Positions 8,736 through 19,848 of a stretch of DNA of 64,000 bases are shown piece by piece. The translations under genes were made by a program, and so were the position numbers. Each line of letters opens with the position of its first letter. The first letter of the stretch is position 1. Source of the stretch: Billgrantia azerbaijanica (GTDB lineage Bacteria; Pseudomonadota; Gammaproteobacteria; Pseudomonadales; Halomonadaceae); the NCBI GenBank assembly GCA_004551485.1, contig SBLD01000005.1, positions 62,001 through 126,000 on the forward strand, in the 5' to 3' direction. The notes beneath the pieces are model-generated. The model was not told the origin of the DNA. It made no database searches and was given only the letters and a program-made list of their open reading frames with translations.

Positions 8736-10091
8736 TCACGCCCTGGCCAGCATGCGCAACGCCTCGGCGATTCGCTCCAGGGCCACCTTCAGCGCTCCCC
8801 GGCTGCGTGCCGCCGAGAGACTGACGCGCATCGCCGGCATGTCCTCCTGCTTGACGGCGAACACCCCGGCAGGCACCGCCTCGACGCCCCGATCCCGACA
8901 GGCCTGCACCATCGCTTCGGACGAGCCGGTCCCCTGTACCCAGACATGGGGCGACGGCTCGCTCGCCGCGCCCAGGCCGGCGCCCAGTATCTTCTTGGCC
9001 AGCCGCCAGCGCCACGCCACCTCCTCGCGTTGCCTCGCCTGGCGCCGCTCGGCGGTCCCGTCCTCCACCCATTGGCAGAAGAGGGACAGGCACAGCGGGG
9101 ACACCGCCCAGTGGGTCAGCTGCATCTCGGGGTCGATCCGCCGCAGCCGCTCGCGATCGCCGGCAATGAAGCCGATGCGCAGCCCCGGGGCGACCGTCTT
9201 CGACAGGCTGGTGACCAGCAGCCCCTGCTCGCCCAGCCGTCGCGTCAGCGGCGGCGAGGCACCCAGGCCGCCATAGACGTCATCCTCGACGACGAGCAGG
9301 CCATGACGGTGGACCACCTCGGCGATCCGGGCCTGGCGCTCGGCGCTCATGGTCGCCCCGGTGGGGTTGTGCAGGGTGGGCGCCAGCACGACCACGCGGG
9401 CGTGGGTGGCCCTCGCCATGCGATCGAGGTCGTCCGGCACGACACCCTGACGATCCAGCGCCACCCCGTGCAGGGGCAGGCGCAGCTGACGGCAGGCGGC
9501 CTTGATGCCCGGCGCCGTCAGGGCCTCCACCAGCACGGCTTCGCCGGGCTGGCAGAGTGACGACAGCGTGGCAAAGAGGCCTTGCTGGGCGCCGGCACAG
9601 AGCATGACATCGTCCGTGCTCAGGTGCAGGCCGCGCTGCTGCAGCCAGCCGGCGGCATGGCTCTTGCCGAGCGTCAGCGCCTCGGCGCTCAGATAGCACT
9701 GGAAGCGTTCGGCGCTGCCCGCCTGCAGCAGTTGCCGCAAGGCCGCCTCGACATCGTGATGGAGCGTCTCCGCCACGGGCACGTTGGTGGACAGATCGAA
9801 ACGGGGCAGGGCGTCATCCGGCTGCTTGAGCCGAAACAGGGTCGCTTCCTTGCTGTCGGCCAGGACGTAGGTGCCGCGCCCCACCTCGCCGGAGACCAGA
9901 TGCCGTCGCGTCGCCTCGCGATACGCCTGCATCGTGGTGCTGGGGTTGATGCCCAGCCGCCAGGCCAGGCGTCGCTGTGGCGGCAGGCGGTCGCCGGCCT
10001 TGAGCTCGCCGCGCTCGATGGCCCGGGCAATGGCATCGACCAGGGCGAGGTACTTGGGCCGGGCGTCGTCGTCGAGCTGGGGTAGCCACAT
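8736..10091 (-). CDS. MocR-type GntR/aminotransferase-fold transcriptional regulator
   Basis: 451 residues. The N-terminal winged helix of the GntR family (about 8-75, ending GEVGRGTYVL) is fused to a fold-type I aminotransferase domain; SLSKTVAPGLRIGF holds the PLP lysine and EDDVYGG the cofactor-stacking region. MocR regulators sense PLP or amino-acid-derived ligands. The ATG at 10091 was preferred over an upstream GTG at 10130, because that upstream part overlaps direct repeats that look like the operator. It is divergent from a PLP-dependent dehydratase, its probable target. Confidence 0.85.
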   Translation of the reverse strand: MWLPQLDDDARPKYLALVDAIARAIERGELKAGDRLPPQRRLAWRLGINPSTTMQAYREATRRHLVSGEVGRGTYVLADSKEATLFRLKQPDDALPRFDLSTNVPVAETLHHDVEAALRQLLQAGSAERFQCYLSAEALTLGKSHAAGWLQQRGLHLSTDDVMLCAGAQQGLFATLSSLCQPGEAVLVEALTAPGIKAACRQLRLPLHGVALDRQGVVPDDLDRMARATHARVVVLAPTLHNPTGATMSAERQARIAEVVHRHGLLVVEDDVYGGLGASPPLTRRLGEQGLLVTSLSKTVAPGLRIGFIAGDRERLRRIDPEMQLTHWAVSPLCLSLFCQWVEDGTAERRQARQREEVAWRWRLAKKILGAGLGAASEPSPHVWVQGTGSSEAMVQACRDRGVEAVPAGVFAVKQEDMPAMRVSLSAARSRGALKVALERIAEALRMLARA

Positions 10092-10099
10092 CTTTATTG

Positions 10100-10133
10100 T
10101 TGCCCATGCAATATAAGTTTTTACCCACACAAT
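10100..10133. promoter_or_regulatory. Paired 13-bp direct repeats, probable MocR operator
   Basis: TTGCCCATGCAAT (10100-10112) and TTACCCACACAAT (10121-10133) match at 10 of 13 positions and are exactly 21 bp apart, two helical turns. Direct repeats at such spacing are known operators of MocR proteins. They lie in the divergent promoter between the regulator and the dehydratase. Confidence 0.5.
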
Positions 10134-10178
10134 CGCTCGCTTCTATGCTCAGGTCAAACCGCCGATGGAGACGTTGCC

Positions 10179-11150
10179 GTGTTCGACCTGGAATCCCTGC
10201 GTGATGCCGCTCGCCATGTCCATGGCCTGATGTTGCCCACCCCGCAATATGCCTGGCCCTGCCTCGCCGAGCGCCTGCACTGCGAGGTGTGGATCAAGCA
10301 CGAGAACCATGCCCCCACCGGCGCCTTCAAGGTCAGGGGCGGCATGCTCTACGTGCGGGCGTTGCAGGCGCGCTCCCCCCAGGTGTCCGGGCTGATCACC
10401 GCGACGCGGGGCAATCACGGCCAGAGCCTGGCGCTCGCCGCGCGCCGCGCCGGCCTCGAGGCCATCATCGTCGTCCCGCGGGGCAATTCGACGGAGAAGA
10501 ATGCCGCGATGCGCGCCCTGGGGGCCGAGGTGATCGAGCATGGGGCGGACTTCGACCAGGCGCGCCACGAGGCCGAGCGGCTGGCAACCGAGCATGGCTT
10601 CGCGCTGGTGCCCGCTTTTCACCCGGAGCTGATCCGCGGCGTCGCGACCTATGCCCTCGAGTTCTTCGAGGCGGTCAAGGACTTGCACAGCGTCTATGTC
10701 CCGATCGGCATGGGATCGGGAATCTGCGGGCTGATCCAGACCCGCGATCTGCTCGGGCTCGACACCGAGATCATCGGCGTGGTCTCCGAGCGGGCCGATG
10801 CGTTTGCGCAGAGCCTCGAGCGTGGCCGGATCGTGACGACGGAGAGCGCCGATACCTTCGCCGACGGCATTGCCTGTCGCATGCCCGATGCCGAGGCCTT
10901 CGCCATCGTGCAGCGCGGGGCGTCACGGGTCGTACGGGTGAGCGACGGTGACATCGCCCAGGCGATTCGCATCCTGCACGAAGACACCCACAATACCGCC
11001 GAGGGCGCGGGTGCCGCCGCCCTGGCGGCACTGGTCAAGGAGCGCGAGGCGCAACGTGGCCGCCGGGTCGGCGTCATCCTCACCGGCGCCAACATCGATC
11101 GGCAGCGCTATGGCGAGCTGCTCGCCGCGCCGGAGCCGACGAGGGGCTGA
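10179..11150 (+). CDS. Threonine dehydratase-like PLP enzyme (fold type II)
   Basis: 323 residues, threonine/serine dehydratase family: the PLP lysine lies in TGAFKVRGG (about residue 50), the substrate loop in TRGNHGQSLA, and the phosphate-binding glycine loop in IGMGSGICG. It lacks the C-terminal ACT domain of biosynthetic IlvA, so it is catabolic-type. The neighbouring MocR regulator recalls the EnuR/EutB pair of ectoine catabolism, in which EutB is a hydroxyectoine dehydratase. No eutC, eutD or eutE is nearby, so the substrate remains open (threonine, serine, 3-hydroxyaspartate or hydroxyectoine). Confidence 0.75.
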   Translation: MFDLESLRDAARHVHGLMLPTPQYAWPCLAERLHCEVWIKHENHAPTGAFKVRGGMLYVRALQARSPQVSGLITATRGNHGQSLALAARRAGLEAIIVVPRGNSTEKNAAMRALGAEVIEHGADFDQARHEAERLATEHGFALVPAFHPELIRGVATYALEFFEAVKDLHSVYVPIGMGSGICGLIQTRDLLGLDTEIIGVVSERADAFAQSLERGRIVTTESADTFADGIACRMPDAEAFAIVQRGASRVVRVSDGDIAQAIRILHEDTHNTAEGAGAAALAALVKEREAQRGRRVGVILTGANIDRQRYGELLAAPEPTRG

Positions 11151-11162
11151 GGCATGCGACCG

Positions 11163-11218
11163 CACGGTCCGCCGATAGACGGCCAGGGGCGACGCCGCCG
11201 TCATCGGGCGTCCAGGTG
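11163..11218 (-). pseudogene. Remnant of zapE 5' end
   Basis: 56 bases match the start region of the intact zapE (22315-22370) at 50 of 56 positions in the same orientation, including the start codon (ATG at 11204-11202) and codons for MTAASPLAVYR against MTVASPLAVYR. Similarity stops on both sides. The remnant lies at the left boundary of the maltose block. Confidence 0.8.
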
Positions 11219-11352
11219 ACGGGACGTGATGGTGGGCGAAGCGGCGCTCGGGCACCGGCTCTCGAGCCGAGGCAACCCGTCTTCCTGACCTTCGTCGTCG
11301 CTACCCCATCGGGCATAATACCAGCCTTACCCTGCTCGTCTTGGGACACTCG

Positions 11353-14064
11353 ATGCCGCTGCTACAGGCCAAGCTCACGCCCCCGCCCCTGCCGCTGTCG
11401 CTGGTCGCCCGTCCACGGCTCAACGACCGCTTCGTGCTCGACGAGCGCGTCCGGGTGCTGCTGGTCCAGGCCCCGCCGGGCTACGGCAAGAGCACCCTGG
11501 TGGCGGAGCGGCTCCCGGCCCTGGAGCAGCGGGCCGCTTGGCTACGCCTGGATGCCCGCGACGACCAGCCGGTACGCTTCGGCGAGTATTTCGCCGCGGC
11601 GCTCGATCGGCTGTGCCGGGAACACCTGGCGGTCTCGCTGCCTCCCCAGGCCGACGACCTGCCCCTGGAGGCCCGCCTCGAAGGGTGGCTGGCCGCCCTG
11701 CCCGCCGACGCCACACCCTGCCGCCTGGTGCTCGACGAATTCGAGCACCTCCACCACCCGGCCATCCTCGACGGGCTCGCCCACTGGCTGCGCCACCAGC
11801 CGCGCTGGCTGACCCTGACCCTGGTGTGTCGCACGAGCCCACCCCTGGGCCTGCCCGCCCTGCGCCTGCGTGGCGAGCTGGAGGAGATCGGGGCGGAAGC
11901 GCTGGCCCTCGATGCCGAGGAGGCCCAGACGCTGTGCGCGGAGCAGCTCAGCTTCCCGCCGACCCGGGTCAGCCTGGAGCGCGCCCTGCGCCTGACCGAG
12001 GGCTGGCCGATGGCGCTCAACTGGCTGGTCGAGCGGACCACCACGCGGGCCGGCTTCGACGCCCTGCTGGAACGCCTGTCCGGGGCCCATCCGGACTTCG
12101 TGGCCTGGTTCGACGACCTGTTGCAGGATGGCCTCGACGCCCCCGACCGGGAGTTGCTGCTGCAGCTCGGGGTGCTGGAGCGCTTCTCGCCGGCGCTGGT
12201 GGCACGCCTGCTGGAGGGCGATCGCGTCACCCAGCGCCTGGAGGCGCTGGAACGAGCCGGCCTGTTCCTGCAGCGCCTAGATCCCCACGCTCAGTGGTAC
12301 CGCTTCCATGCCCTGTTCGCCCAGTACCTGCACCACCGCCGTCACGAGCTGAGCCTGGACTCCCAGCGCCGCCTGCATCGCCGCGCCAGCGAGGCGTGGC
12401 TGGCGCTGGGCGAGCCCGCCCTGGCGCTGGCCCAGGCCATCGACGCCGACCACCCCGCGGCGCTGGCCTCGCTGCTCGAGGAGCAGGGCCCGTGTCTGCT
12501 GGCCAACGGCCACTTCGCCCTGCTCGCCCGCGCCCTGGGCGCCCTGGGTGAGGCCCGCCTGTGCAGCTCGCCGCGTCTGGCCCTGCTCCACGGCTGGGTC
12601 AGCCATGCGCAATACCAGTTCGAGCGCACCGAGCGCGCCATCGGCTGGATCGAGGCCCAGCTCGACGAGCCGGCGTGGCAGGCCCTCGCCGCCGAGTTCG
12701 CCACCCTGCGCGCCCAGCTGGCGATCAACCGGGGCGACGCCGAGCGCGCCGCACCGCTGGCCGAGCAGGCGCTCACCCTGCCCGCACGCTACCTGGCCGC
12801 CACCCCGGTATCGGCCGGCGCCATCCTCTGCGAGGCGCGCTTCGTCCAGGGCCAGTTGGAGGAGTCGCTGGCGCGGATCCACGTCGTGGAACAGGAGGCG
12901 GGCCGGCTCGGTGACGACCAGCTGATGCTGTGGGCGCTGTGCCACCATTCGGAGACCCTGGTGGCCATGGGACGCCTGCAGGCCGCCTACGACGTCCAGG
13001 AGCGCGCCTTCGCACACATCGAGCACTGCGGCCTCGATCGCCTGCCGGTTGCCGAGTTCCTGTATCGCATTCGCAGCCAGCTGCTGTGGGAATGGCACCG
13101 CCTCGAGGAGGCCGAGCAGGCGGCGCTGGCCGGCATTGCCGTGCTCGACAGCCAGGGGGAGAGCTGGACCCTGCAGTGCCACGTCATGCTGGCCAAGATC
13201 GCCCTGGCCCGCGGCGACCAGGCGCAGAGCGCCGATCACATCCGCCGCCTGCGCAAGGTCCTCGCCAATGGTCACTATCACATCGACTGGCGGGCCAACG
13301 CCCATGCCACCCTGCTCGCCTGGTGGCAGGCCAACGACGACCGCGACGCCGTGGCCCGCTGGCTGCAGGAGGCGCCGCCCGCCGAGCCCGACACCGCCAG
13401 CAACCACTTCGCCCAGGCCAACGTGCGCAACCACGCCCGGGCCCTGATGCTGCTCGACCGGCCCGACGCGGCCCGCCCCCTGCTGGAGGCCCTGCAGACC
13501 CAGACCGCGCGCTTCGGCCTGGTCACCGACGCCAACCGCAACCGGCTGTGCCTGGCGGCGCTGGCGTGGCAGTGCGGCGAACGCGAGGCGGCGCTGGACC
13601 ACCTGACGGCGGCCCTCGAACTGGCCTCGCGCACCGCGCTCACCGGCAGCTTCCTGCGCCTGGGCCAGCCTCTCACCGAGATGCTCGCGACCCTGCTCGA
13701 GCGCGAGGCGCTCGATGGCCTGTCCCGGGAGCGCGCCACGCGCCTGATCGAGCTGGCCGGCCGTCAGCGCGACTTCGGTCGTGCGGTGCGCCTGATGCTC
13801 GACGACACGGTGATCGCCGATATCGTCGCCCGCCCCGACGTCCCCGAACTGATCCGCACCTCGCCGCTGACGCGCCGCGAATGGCAGATCCTGGGGCTGA
13901 TCCACGCCGGGCTGTCCAACGAGCAGATCGCCGAGCAACTGTCGGTGGCGCCCACCACCGTCAAGACGCACATCCGCAGCCTCTACCAGAAGCAGCACAT
14001 CCGCCGCCGCGAGGAAGCCATCGCCCTGGCCGGCGACCTCCTGGCCCGCATCGAGGGGGCGTGA
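11353..14064 (+). CDS. malT: MalT-family ATP-dependent LuxR-type activator
   Basis: 903 residues, near the 901 of E. coli MalT. N-terminal STAND-type NTPase with Walker A APPGYGKSTL (about 42-50) and VLDEFEHL as Walker B, a long TPR-like helical middle part, and a C-terminal LuxR helix-turn-helix (SPLTRREWQILGL, then LSNEQIAEQLSVAPTTVKTH). MalT binds ATP and maltotriose and activates promoters carrying GGGGA(T/G)GAGG boxes. The genes on both sides are maltodextrin genes with such boxes. The ATG at 11353 aligns with the family start MPLLQAK; the ribosome site is weak. Confidence 0.88.
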   Translation: MPLLQAKLTPPPLPLSLVARPRLNDRFVLDERVRVLLVQAPPGYGKSTLVAERLPALEQRAAWLRLDARDDQPVRFGEYFAAALDRLCREHLAVSLPPQADDLPLEARLEGWLAALPADATPCRLVLDEFEHLHHPAILDGLAHWLRHQPRWLTLTLVCRTSPPLGLPALRLRGELEEIGAEALALDAEEAQTLCAEQLSFPPTRVSLERALRLTEGWPMALNWLVERTTTRAGFDALLERLSGAHPDFVAWFDDLLQDGLDAPDRELLLQLGVLERFSPALVARLLEGDRVTQRLEALERAGLFLQRLDPHAQWYRFHALFAQYLHHRRHELSLDSQRRLHRRASEAWLALGEPALALAQAIDADHPAALASLLEEQGPCLLANGHFALLARALGALGEARLCSSPRLALLHGWVSHAQYQFERTERAIGWIEAQLDEPAWQALAAEFATLRAQLAINRGDAERAAPLAEQALTLPARYLAATPVSAGAILCEARFVQGQLEESLARIHVVEQEAGRLGDDQLMLWALCHHSETLVAMGRLQAAYDVQERAFAHIEHCGLDRLPVAEFLYRIRSQLLWEWHRLEEAEQAALAGIAVLDSQGESWTLQCHVMLAKIALARGDQAQSADHIRRLRKVLANGHYHIDWRANAHATLLAWWQANDDRDAVARWLQEAPPAEPDTASNHFAQANVRNHARALMLLDRPDAARPLLEALQTQTARFGLVTDANRNRLCLAALAWQCGEREAALDHLTAALELASRTALTGSFLRLGQPLTEMLATLLEREALDGLSRERATRLIELAGRQRDFGRAVRLMLDDTVIADIVARPDVPELIRTSPLTRREWQILGLIHAGLSNEQIAEQLSVAPTTVKTHIRSLYQKQHIRRREEAIALAGDLLARIEGA

Positions 14065-14081
14065 TCCCCCACGGGCCTTTC

Positions 14082-14125
14082 CCTCCTCCCCCCGACTACG
14101 CCCGTCCCCGCCCCGGCGGGAGGAT
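14082..14125 (+). promoter_or_regulatory. MalT-box-like sites upstream of alpha-glucosidase
   Basis: The complement of 14082-14091 reads GGGGAGGAGG, an exact match to the MalT consensus GGGGA(T/G)GAGG. A second site with the GGAGGA core lies at 14117-14126 on the plus strand. Both are between malT and the alpha-glucosidase gene. Confidence 0.5.
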
Positions 14126-14223
14126 CACTCCCGCCGAGTCCGCCGCCACCATGACCGTGACCCTTCCCGCGGCGTCGGCCGCATCGCCGACGCCGTCCCC
14201 GCTCGACGACGAGGATCCGGCTC

Positions 14224-15884
14224 ATGACCACAGACACCTCCCAGTACCTCGGCCGGCAAGGTGCCGACTGGTGGCGCGGCGCGGTGATCTACCAGATCTA
14301 CCCGCGCAGCTTCCTGGACGCCAACGGCGACGGCATCGGCGACCTCCAGGGCGTGATCGACAGGCTCGACTACATCGCCGCGCTGAACGTCGATGCCATC
14401 TGGCTGTCGCCCTTCTTCACCTCGCCGATGAAGGACTTCGGCTACGACGTCAGCGACTACCGCGACGTCGACCCCATGTTCGGCACCCTCGAGGACTTCG
14501 ACCGCCTGGTGGAAGCCGCCCATGCCCGCGGCCTCAAGGTCACCATCGACCAGGTGCTCTCCCACACCTCGGATGCCCACCCCTGGTTCGAGGAGAGTCG
14601 CGCCAGCCGCGACAACCCCAAGGCCGATTGGTACGTGTGGGCCGACCCCAAGCCCGACGGTGCCCCGCCCACCAACTGGCAGGCGATCTTCGGCGGCTCC
14701 GCCTGGCAGTGGGACACGCGGCGCTGCCAGTACTACCTGCACAACTTCCTGGCCGAGCAGCCCGACCTCAACTTCCGCAACCCGGCGGTGGTCGACGCCA
14801 TCCTCGGCGAGGTGCGCTTCTGGCTGGAGCGCGGCGTCGACGGCTTCCGCCTGGATGCGGTCAACTTCTGCACCCACGGCGAGCTGAAGGACAACCCGCC
14901 CCGGGAGCACGTCGCCGAGGGCTCCATCGGCGTGCGCCCGGACAACCCCTACGCGTATCAGCGCCACCTCCACGACAAGACCCAGCCGGAGAACCTGGTC
15001 TTCCTCGAGCGGCTGCGCGCCCTGCTCGACGAGTACCCCGGCACCACCAGCGTCGGCGAGGTCGGCGACGACGACTCGCTAGGGGTGATGGCCGACTACA
15101 CCCAGGGCGGCCAGCGGCTGCACATGGCCTACTCCTTCGACCTGCTCGGCGAACGCCATGACCCGACCTTCCTGCGCGAGACGCTCACCACCATGGAGGC
15201 ACGCCTCGGCGACGGCTGGCCGTGCTGGGCGCTGGGCAACCACGACGTCACCCGCCTGGCCACCCGCTGGGGCGCCGAGGGCAATGCGGCCAAGCTGCGC
15301 CTCTACCTGGCCTTCCTGCTCACCCAACGCGGCAGCGTCTGCCTCTACCAGGGCGAGGAACTGGGCCAGAGCGAGGCAGAACTGACCTTCGAGCAGCTGG
15401 TCGACCCCGCCGGCATCACCTTCTGGCCCGCCTACCCGGGTCGCGACGGCTGCCGCACCCCCCTGCCCTGGCAGGCCGACGCCCCCCACGGCGGTTTCTC
15501 GACGGCCGCGCCCTGGCTGCCAGTGCCCGACGCCCACCTCGGCCTGGCCGTGGACCAGCAGGACGCCGACCCGGACTCGCTGCTCAACGCCTATCGCGCC
15601 TTCCTGGCCTTCCGTCGCACCCAGCCGGCTCTGGTCAAGGGCGACATCCGTTACCACCCGGTGCGTGACGACGTCCTGTGCCTCGAGCGCACCCAGCGGG
15701 GCAACCGCCTGCTGGTCGCGCTGAACTTCAACGACGCCCCCCGCGAGCTGTCGGCGCCGCGCTCCGCCCAAGCGCTCGATGATGCCCCGACGATGGTCAA
15801 CGGCACTTGGCAAGACGGCACGCTGGCGCTCCCTGCCTACGGCATCGCCATCGCCCGCTGCACCACCGATTCGGAGGAAGCCCC

Positions 15885-15897
<13 letters not shown>
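14224..15897 (+). CDS. GH13 alpha-glucosidase / oligo-alpha-glucosidase
   Basis: 557 residues, glycoside hydrolase family 13. Catalytic residues are visible: nucleophile D211 in DGFRLDAVNF, acid/base E279 in SVGEVGDDD, and transition-state stabiliser D341 in NHDVTR. The N-terminus WWRGAVIYQIYPRSFLD and the motif DFGYDVSDYRDVDP are those of oligo-1,6-glucosidase-like enzymes. The sequence strongly recalls the Halomonas H11 alpha-glucosidase (D202, E271, D333 as I remember). No signal peptide, so it hydrolyses imported maltose or maltodextrins in the cytoplasm. AGGATCCGGCTC precedes the ATG. It overlaps malK by 13 bases. Confidence 0.92.
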
Positions 15898-17000
<1,103 letters not shown>

Positions 17001-17068
17001 TCGACAGGCTGCCCGGCCCACTACGCCCCCGGGCAATCGCAGTCGGACATGACGAGAGGCGCCGGGAA

Positions 17069-17149
17069 CAGGTCGAAGAGGAGGTCTTTTGCCATGGATG
17101 GCAAAAGTAGCGCCCAGGGAAGGGTTAACAGCGCCTCCTCGAAGACCTG
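17069..17149. repeat. Compound palindromic intergenic repeat
   Basis: A perfect 10-bp inverted repeat, CTTTTGCCAT-GG-ATGGCAAAAG (17086-17107), is nested inside outer arms of 16 bases (17069-17084 and 17134-17149) that pair with four central mismatches. It lies in the noncoding gap between the convergent malK and malG. It looks like a REP/BIME-style repeat rather than a terminator, because no T-run follows. Confidence 0.6.
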
Positions 17150-17219
17150 TCGACGGATAAGCCCGAACGACAACGCTAACTGAGACAGCCCTGATCCCGC
17201 CCCCGGTGCGACTGGCGCG

Positions 17220-17246
17220 AAAAAAACCCCGGCAATAAGGCCGGGG
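17220..17246 (-). terminator. Terminator of malE-malF-malG operon
   Basis: On the minus strand CCCCGGC pairs with GCCGGGG across a 6-base loop and is followed by seven T residues, 43 bases after the malG stop. This is a standard intrinsic terminator. Confidence 0.85.
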
Positions 17247-17289
17247 AACACCAACGCCCGCAGGGGCCGAGGAAGACAGGGCCGCTGCC

Positions 17290-18180
17290 TCAGCCCTTGA
17301 CGCCACCCGAGGTCAGGCCGCCCACGATCCAGCGCTGGCACAGCAGGAAGACCAGGGTGATGGGCAGCCCGGAGAGCACCGCCGCGGCGGCGAAGTCGCC
17401 CCAGCGCTGGTTGTGCTCGGCGAGGTACTGCTGGGCGCCCACCGCCAGGGTCAGCTTGTCCTCGTCGAGCAGCAGCACCGAGGCCATGGGGTACTCCATG
17501 ATCGACATGATGAAGGCGAGGATGAACACCACCATCAGGATCGGCACCGAGAGCGGCAGCAGGATGTGGTAGAAGGCCTGCCAGGTGCTGGCGCCGTCGA
17601 CCACCGCCGCCTCCTCCAGGGAGCCATCGATGGACTCGAAGTAGCCCTTGATGGTCCAGATGTGCAGCGCCACCGCGCCCAGCGAGGCGAGGATCAGCGC
17701 GCCGTGGGTGTTGATGCCCAGCCACGGCACCAACTGCCCGAGGCGATCGAACAGCGCGTAGAGCGCCACCAGCGACAGCACCGCCGGGAACATCTGGAAG
17801 ATCAGCATACCCTTGAGGATCGGCGCCTTGCCGGAGAAGCGCATGCGCGCGAAGGCGTAGGCGCTGGTGGTGGAGAGCGCCAGGATCATCAGCGCGGACA
17901 CCACCGCCACCTTGATCGAGTTCCACAGCCACAGCAGCACCGGGAACGGCGGCTGGACGACGCTGCCGTCGGGGCGCTCCCAGGGGATGCCGAAGGCCAG
18001 CGCCCAGTGCTCCAGCGAGAAGCGCTCGGGGATCAGGCTGCCGGTGGCGAAGTTGCCCTCGCGGAAGGAGATCGAGATCACCAGCAGCAGCGGGAACACC
18101 ACCAGGCTGACGAAGCCCAGCAGGGCGAGATGGGCGCCCAGCTTGCGGGCGCGGATCGAACGGGGTTGAACCATGGCCAT
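17290..18180 (-). CDS. malG: Maltose ABC transporter permease MalG
   Basis: 296 residues, the size of E. coli MalG. It has six transmembrane segments and the binding-protein-dependent permease EAA loop ([21 protein letters not shown] near residues 185-205) that contacts MalK. It ends with [10 protein letters not shown], typical of MalG proteins. It forms the inner-membrane channel with MalF. The start follows AAGGAGTGCCATC and lies 25 bases after the malF stop. The terminator follows. Confidence 0.93.
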   Translation of the reverse strand: MAMVQPRSIRARKLGAHLALLGFVSLVVFPLLLVISISFREGNFATGSLIPERFSLEHWALAFGIPWERPDGSVVQPPFPVLLWLWNSIKVAVVSALMILALSTTSAYAFARMRFSGKAPILKGMLIFQMFPAVLSLVALYALFDRLGQLVPWLGINTHGALILASLGAVALHIWTIKGYFESIDGSLEEAAVVDGASTWQAFYHILLPLSVPILMVVFILAFIMSIMEYPMASVLLLDEDKLTLAVGAQQYLAEHNQRWGDFAAAAVLSGLPITLVFLLCQRWIVGGLTSGGVKG

Positions 18181-18205
18181 GATGGCACTCCTTAGACCTT
18201 GTAAA

Positions 18206-19777
18206 TCAGACCTTGACCTTGGAGAGGCGCAGATTGAGCAACGACAGCCCCACCACCAGCAGGAAGATCAGCGTGGCGATGGCCGCCGCCAGGCCAAAGT
18301 CCTGACCGGCATCCTGGAAGGCGATGCGGTAGGTGTAGCTGACCAGCAGGTCAGTGGTGCCCGCCGGGGTGCTCGCCCCCAGGATGTCCGGCTTGCCGCC
18401 GGTGAGCAGGGCGATCAGCACGAAGTTGTTGAAGTTGAAGGCGAAGGCGGCGATCAGCAGGGGTGTCAGCGGCTTGAGGATCAGCGGCAGGGTGATCCGG
18501 ACCATGTTGGTCAGCGGCCCGCCGCCGTCCACCGCCGAGGCCTCATAGAGGTCGCGGGGGATCGACTGGATCAGGCCCATGCACAGCAGCAGCATGTACG
18601 GATAGCCCAGCCAGGTGTTGACGATCAGCAGCATGGTGCGCGCCAGCGCCGGGTCGGTGAACCAGTCGGGGCTGATGCCGAAGAGATGTTCGAGGATCAG
18701 GTTTATCTCGCCGTAGTGCTGGTTGAACATCCCCTTGAAGATCAGGATCGAGATGAAGGCCGGCACCGCATAGGGCAGGATCAGCAGCGTGCGGTAGACG
18801 GCCTTGCCGCGCAGCTGCTCCCACTGCAGCAGCGACGCCAGCACGAAGCCCACCGCCAGGGTGAAGGCCACCGTCAGCCCGGCGAAGACGAAGGTCCAGA
18901 CGAAGATCTGCAGGAAGGGCCCGCGGATGTCGGGGTCGGTGAAGATCCTGGTGTAGTTGTCCAGGCCCACCGCCACCGGCCAGCCGGGGGTGAGGCGCTC
19001 GCCGTCGTCGGTGACGAAGAAGCCGGTCTCGCGGTCCGGTGTCAGGGTGGTGCCGTCGCGCCGGTCGGTCAGGCTGCCGTCGGCATTCTCTTGATAGCGC
19101 GACAGCATCGGCGCGAAGCGCCGCAGGCCCGACATGCGCAGCTCGGTGCCGTCGGGCGTCACCAGGGTCAGCGCCTCGAGGGCGTCGCGCCGGGCGATCA
19201 CCTCACGCAGGCCCAGCGCCTCGCCGGCCGGCGCCGCCTCGGACGGACGCACCGCCAGCGGCTGGCCGCCCTCGGCCTCGGCCAGCGGCTCCGAGACCAG
19301 GTGCCGCGTCCCTTCCCGCCCGGCTTCCGGGGCCTCGAGGTAGAGCCGCATCTGGCCGCCCTCCCGGTACAGCCGGAAGTCGAAGGCCTGCCCCTCGGCC
19401 TGGTAGGTCCGATCGAGGAACTGAGCCCGCACCCGCTCCTCGCCGAGCAGGTTGCTCGAGCTGTAGTTGCTGAAGCTGATGCCGATGGTATAGAGCAGCG
19501 GGAAGATCACGAACACGCCCATCCCGGCCAGTGCCGGGAAGATGTAGCGATGGCTCATCAGCTGGCGCTTGCCGAAGACGATCGCCAGCGAGGCGCCCAA
19601 CACCAGGAACAGCAGCGCGAACATCCATTGCCCGCGCAGGTGGAAGGCCACCACCAGCCACAGGGTGGCGAGCACCAGCGCGGCCGTCAGGGCACGCAGG
19701 GCCCAGCGGGTGTAGCGCTCGGCGGGATAGCGGGAACGGTGGCGCGGCAGGCCGCGCGACGCATTGGTCGTGTACAT
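18206..19777 (-). CDS. malF: Maltose ABC transporter permease MalF
   Basis: 523 residues (E. coli MalF 514). Eight predicted membrane segments: two near the N-terminus (about 28-75), one near 85-105, then a long periplasmic P2 region (about 110-275, charged and poorly hydrophobic), then five helices including the EAA loop ([19 protein letters not shown]). P2 is the domain that docks MalE in the enteric system. GGAGGAACTCGCC precedes the ATG. malE lies upstream across a hairpin, malG downstream. Confidence 0.93.
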   Translation of the reverse strand: MYTTNASRGLPRHRSRYPAERYTRWALRALTAALVLATLWLVVAFHLRGQWMFALLFLVLGASLAIVFGKRQLMSHRYIFPALAGMGVFVIFPLLYTIGISFSNYSSSNLLGEERVRAQFLDRTYQAEGQAFDFRLYREGGQMRLYLEAPEAGREGTRHLVSEPLAEAEGGQPLAVRPSEAAPAGEALGLREVIARRDALEALTLVTPDGTELRMSGLRRFAPMLSRYQENADGSLTDRRDGTTLTPDRETGFFVTDDGERLTPGWPVAVGLDNYTRIFTDPDIRGPFLQIFVWTFVFAGLTVAFTLAVGFVLASLLQWEQLRGKAVYRTLLILPYAVPAFISILIFKGMFNQHYGEINLILEHLFGISPDWFTDPALARTMLLIVNTWLGYPYMLLLCMGLIQSIPRDLYEASAVDGGGPLTNMVRITLPLILKPLTPLLIAAFAFNFNNFVLIALLTGGKPDILGASTPAGTTDLLVSYTYRIAFQDAGQDFGLAAAIATLIFLLVVGLSLLNLRLSKVKV

Positions 19778-19797
19778 GGCGAGTTCCTCCCCGGGCT

Positions 19798-19826
19798 GCC
19801 GGCCGGACCACGGGGGTACGGCCGGC
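19798..19826 (-). promoter_or_regulatory. Intercistronic hairpin between malE and malF
   Basis: GCCGGCC and GGCCGGC arms (8-bp stem with a further G-C pair) occupy the 71-base gap after malE. Such a structure commonly stabilises the abundant upstream binding-protein message; that role is inferred. Confidence 0.45.
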
Positions 19827-19848
19827 GGCGCCGGGCGCGGCGGTGAGG

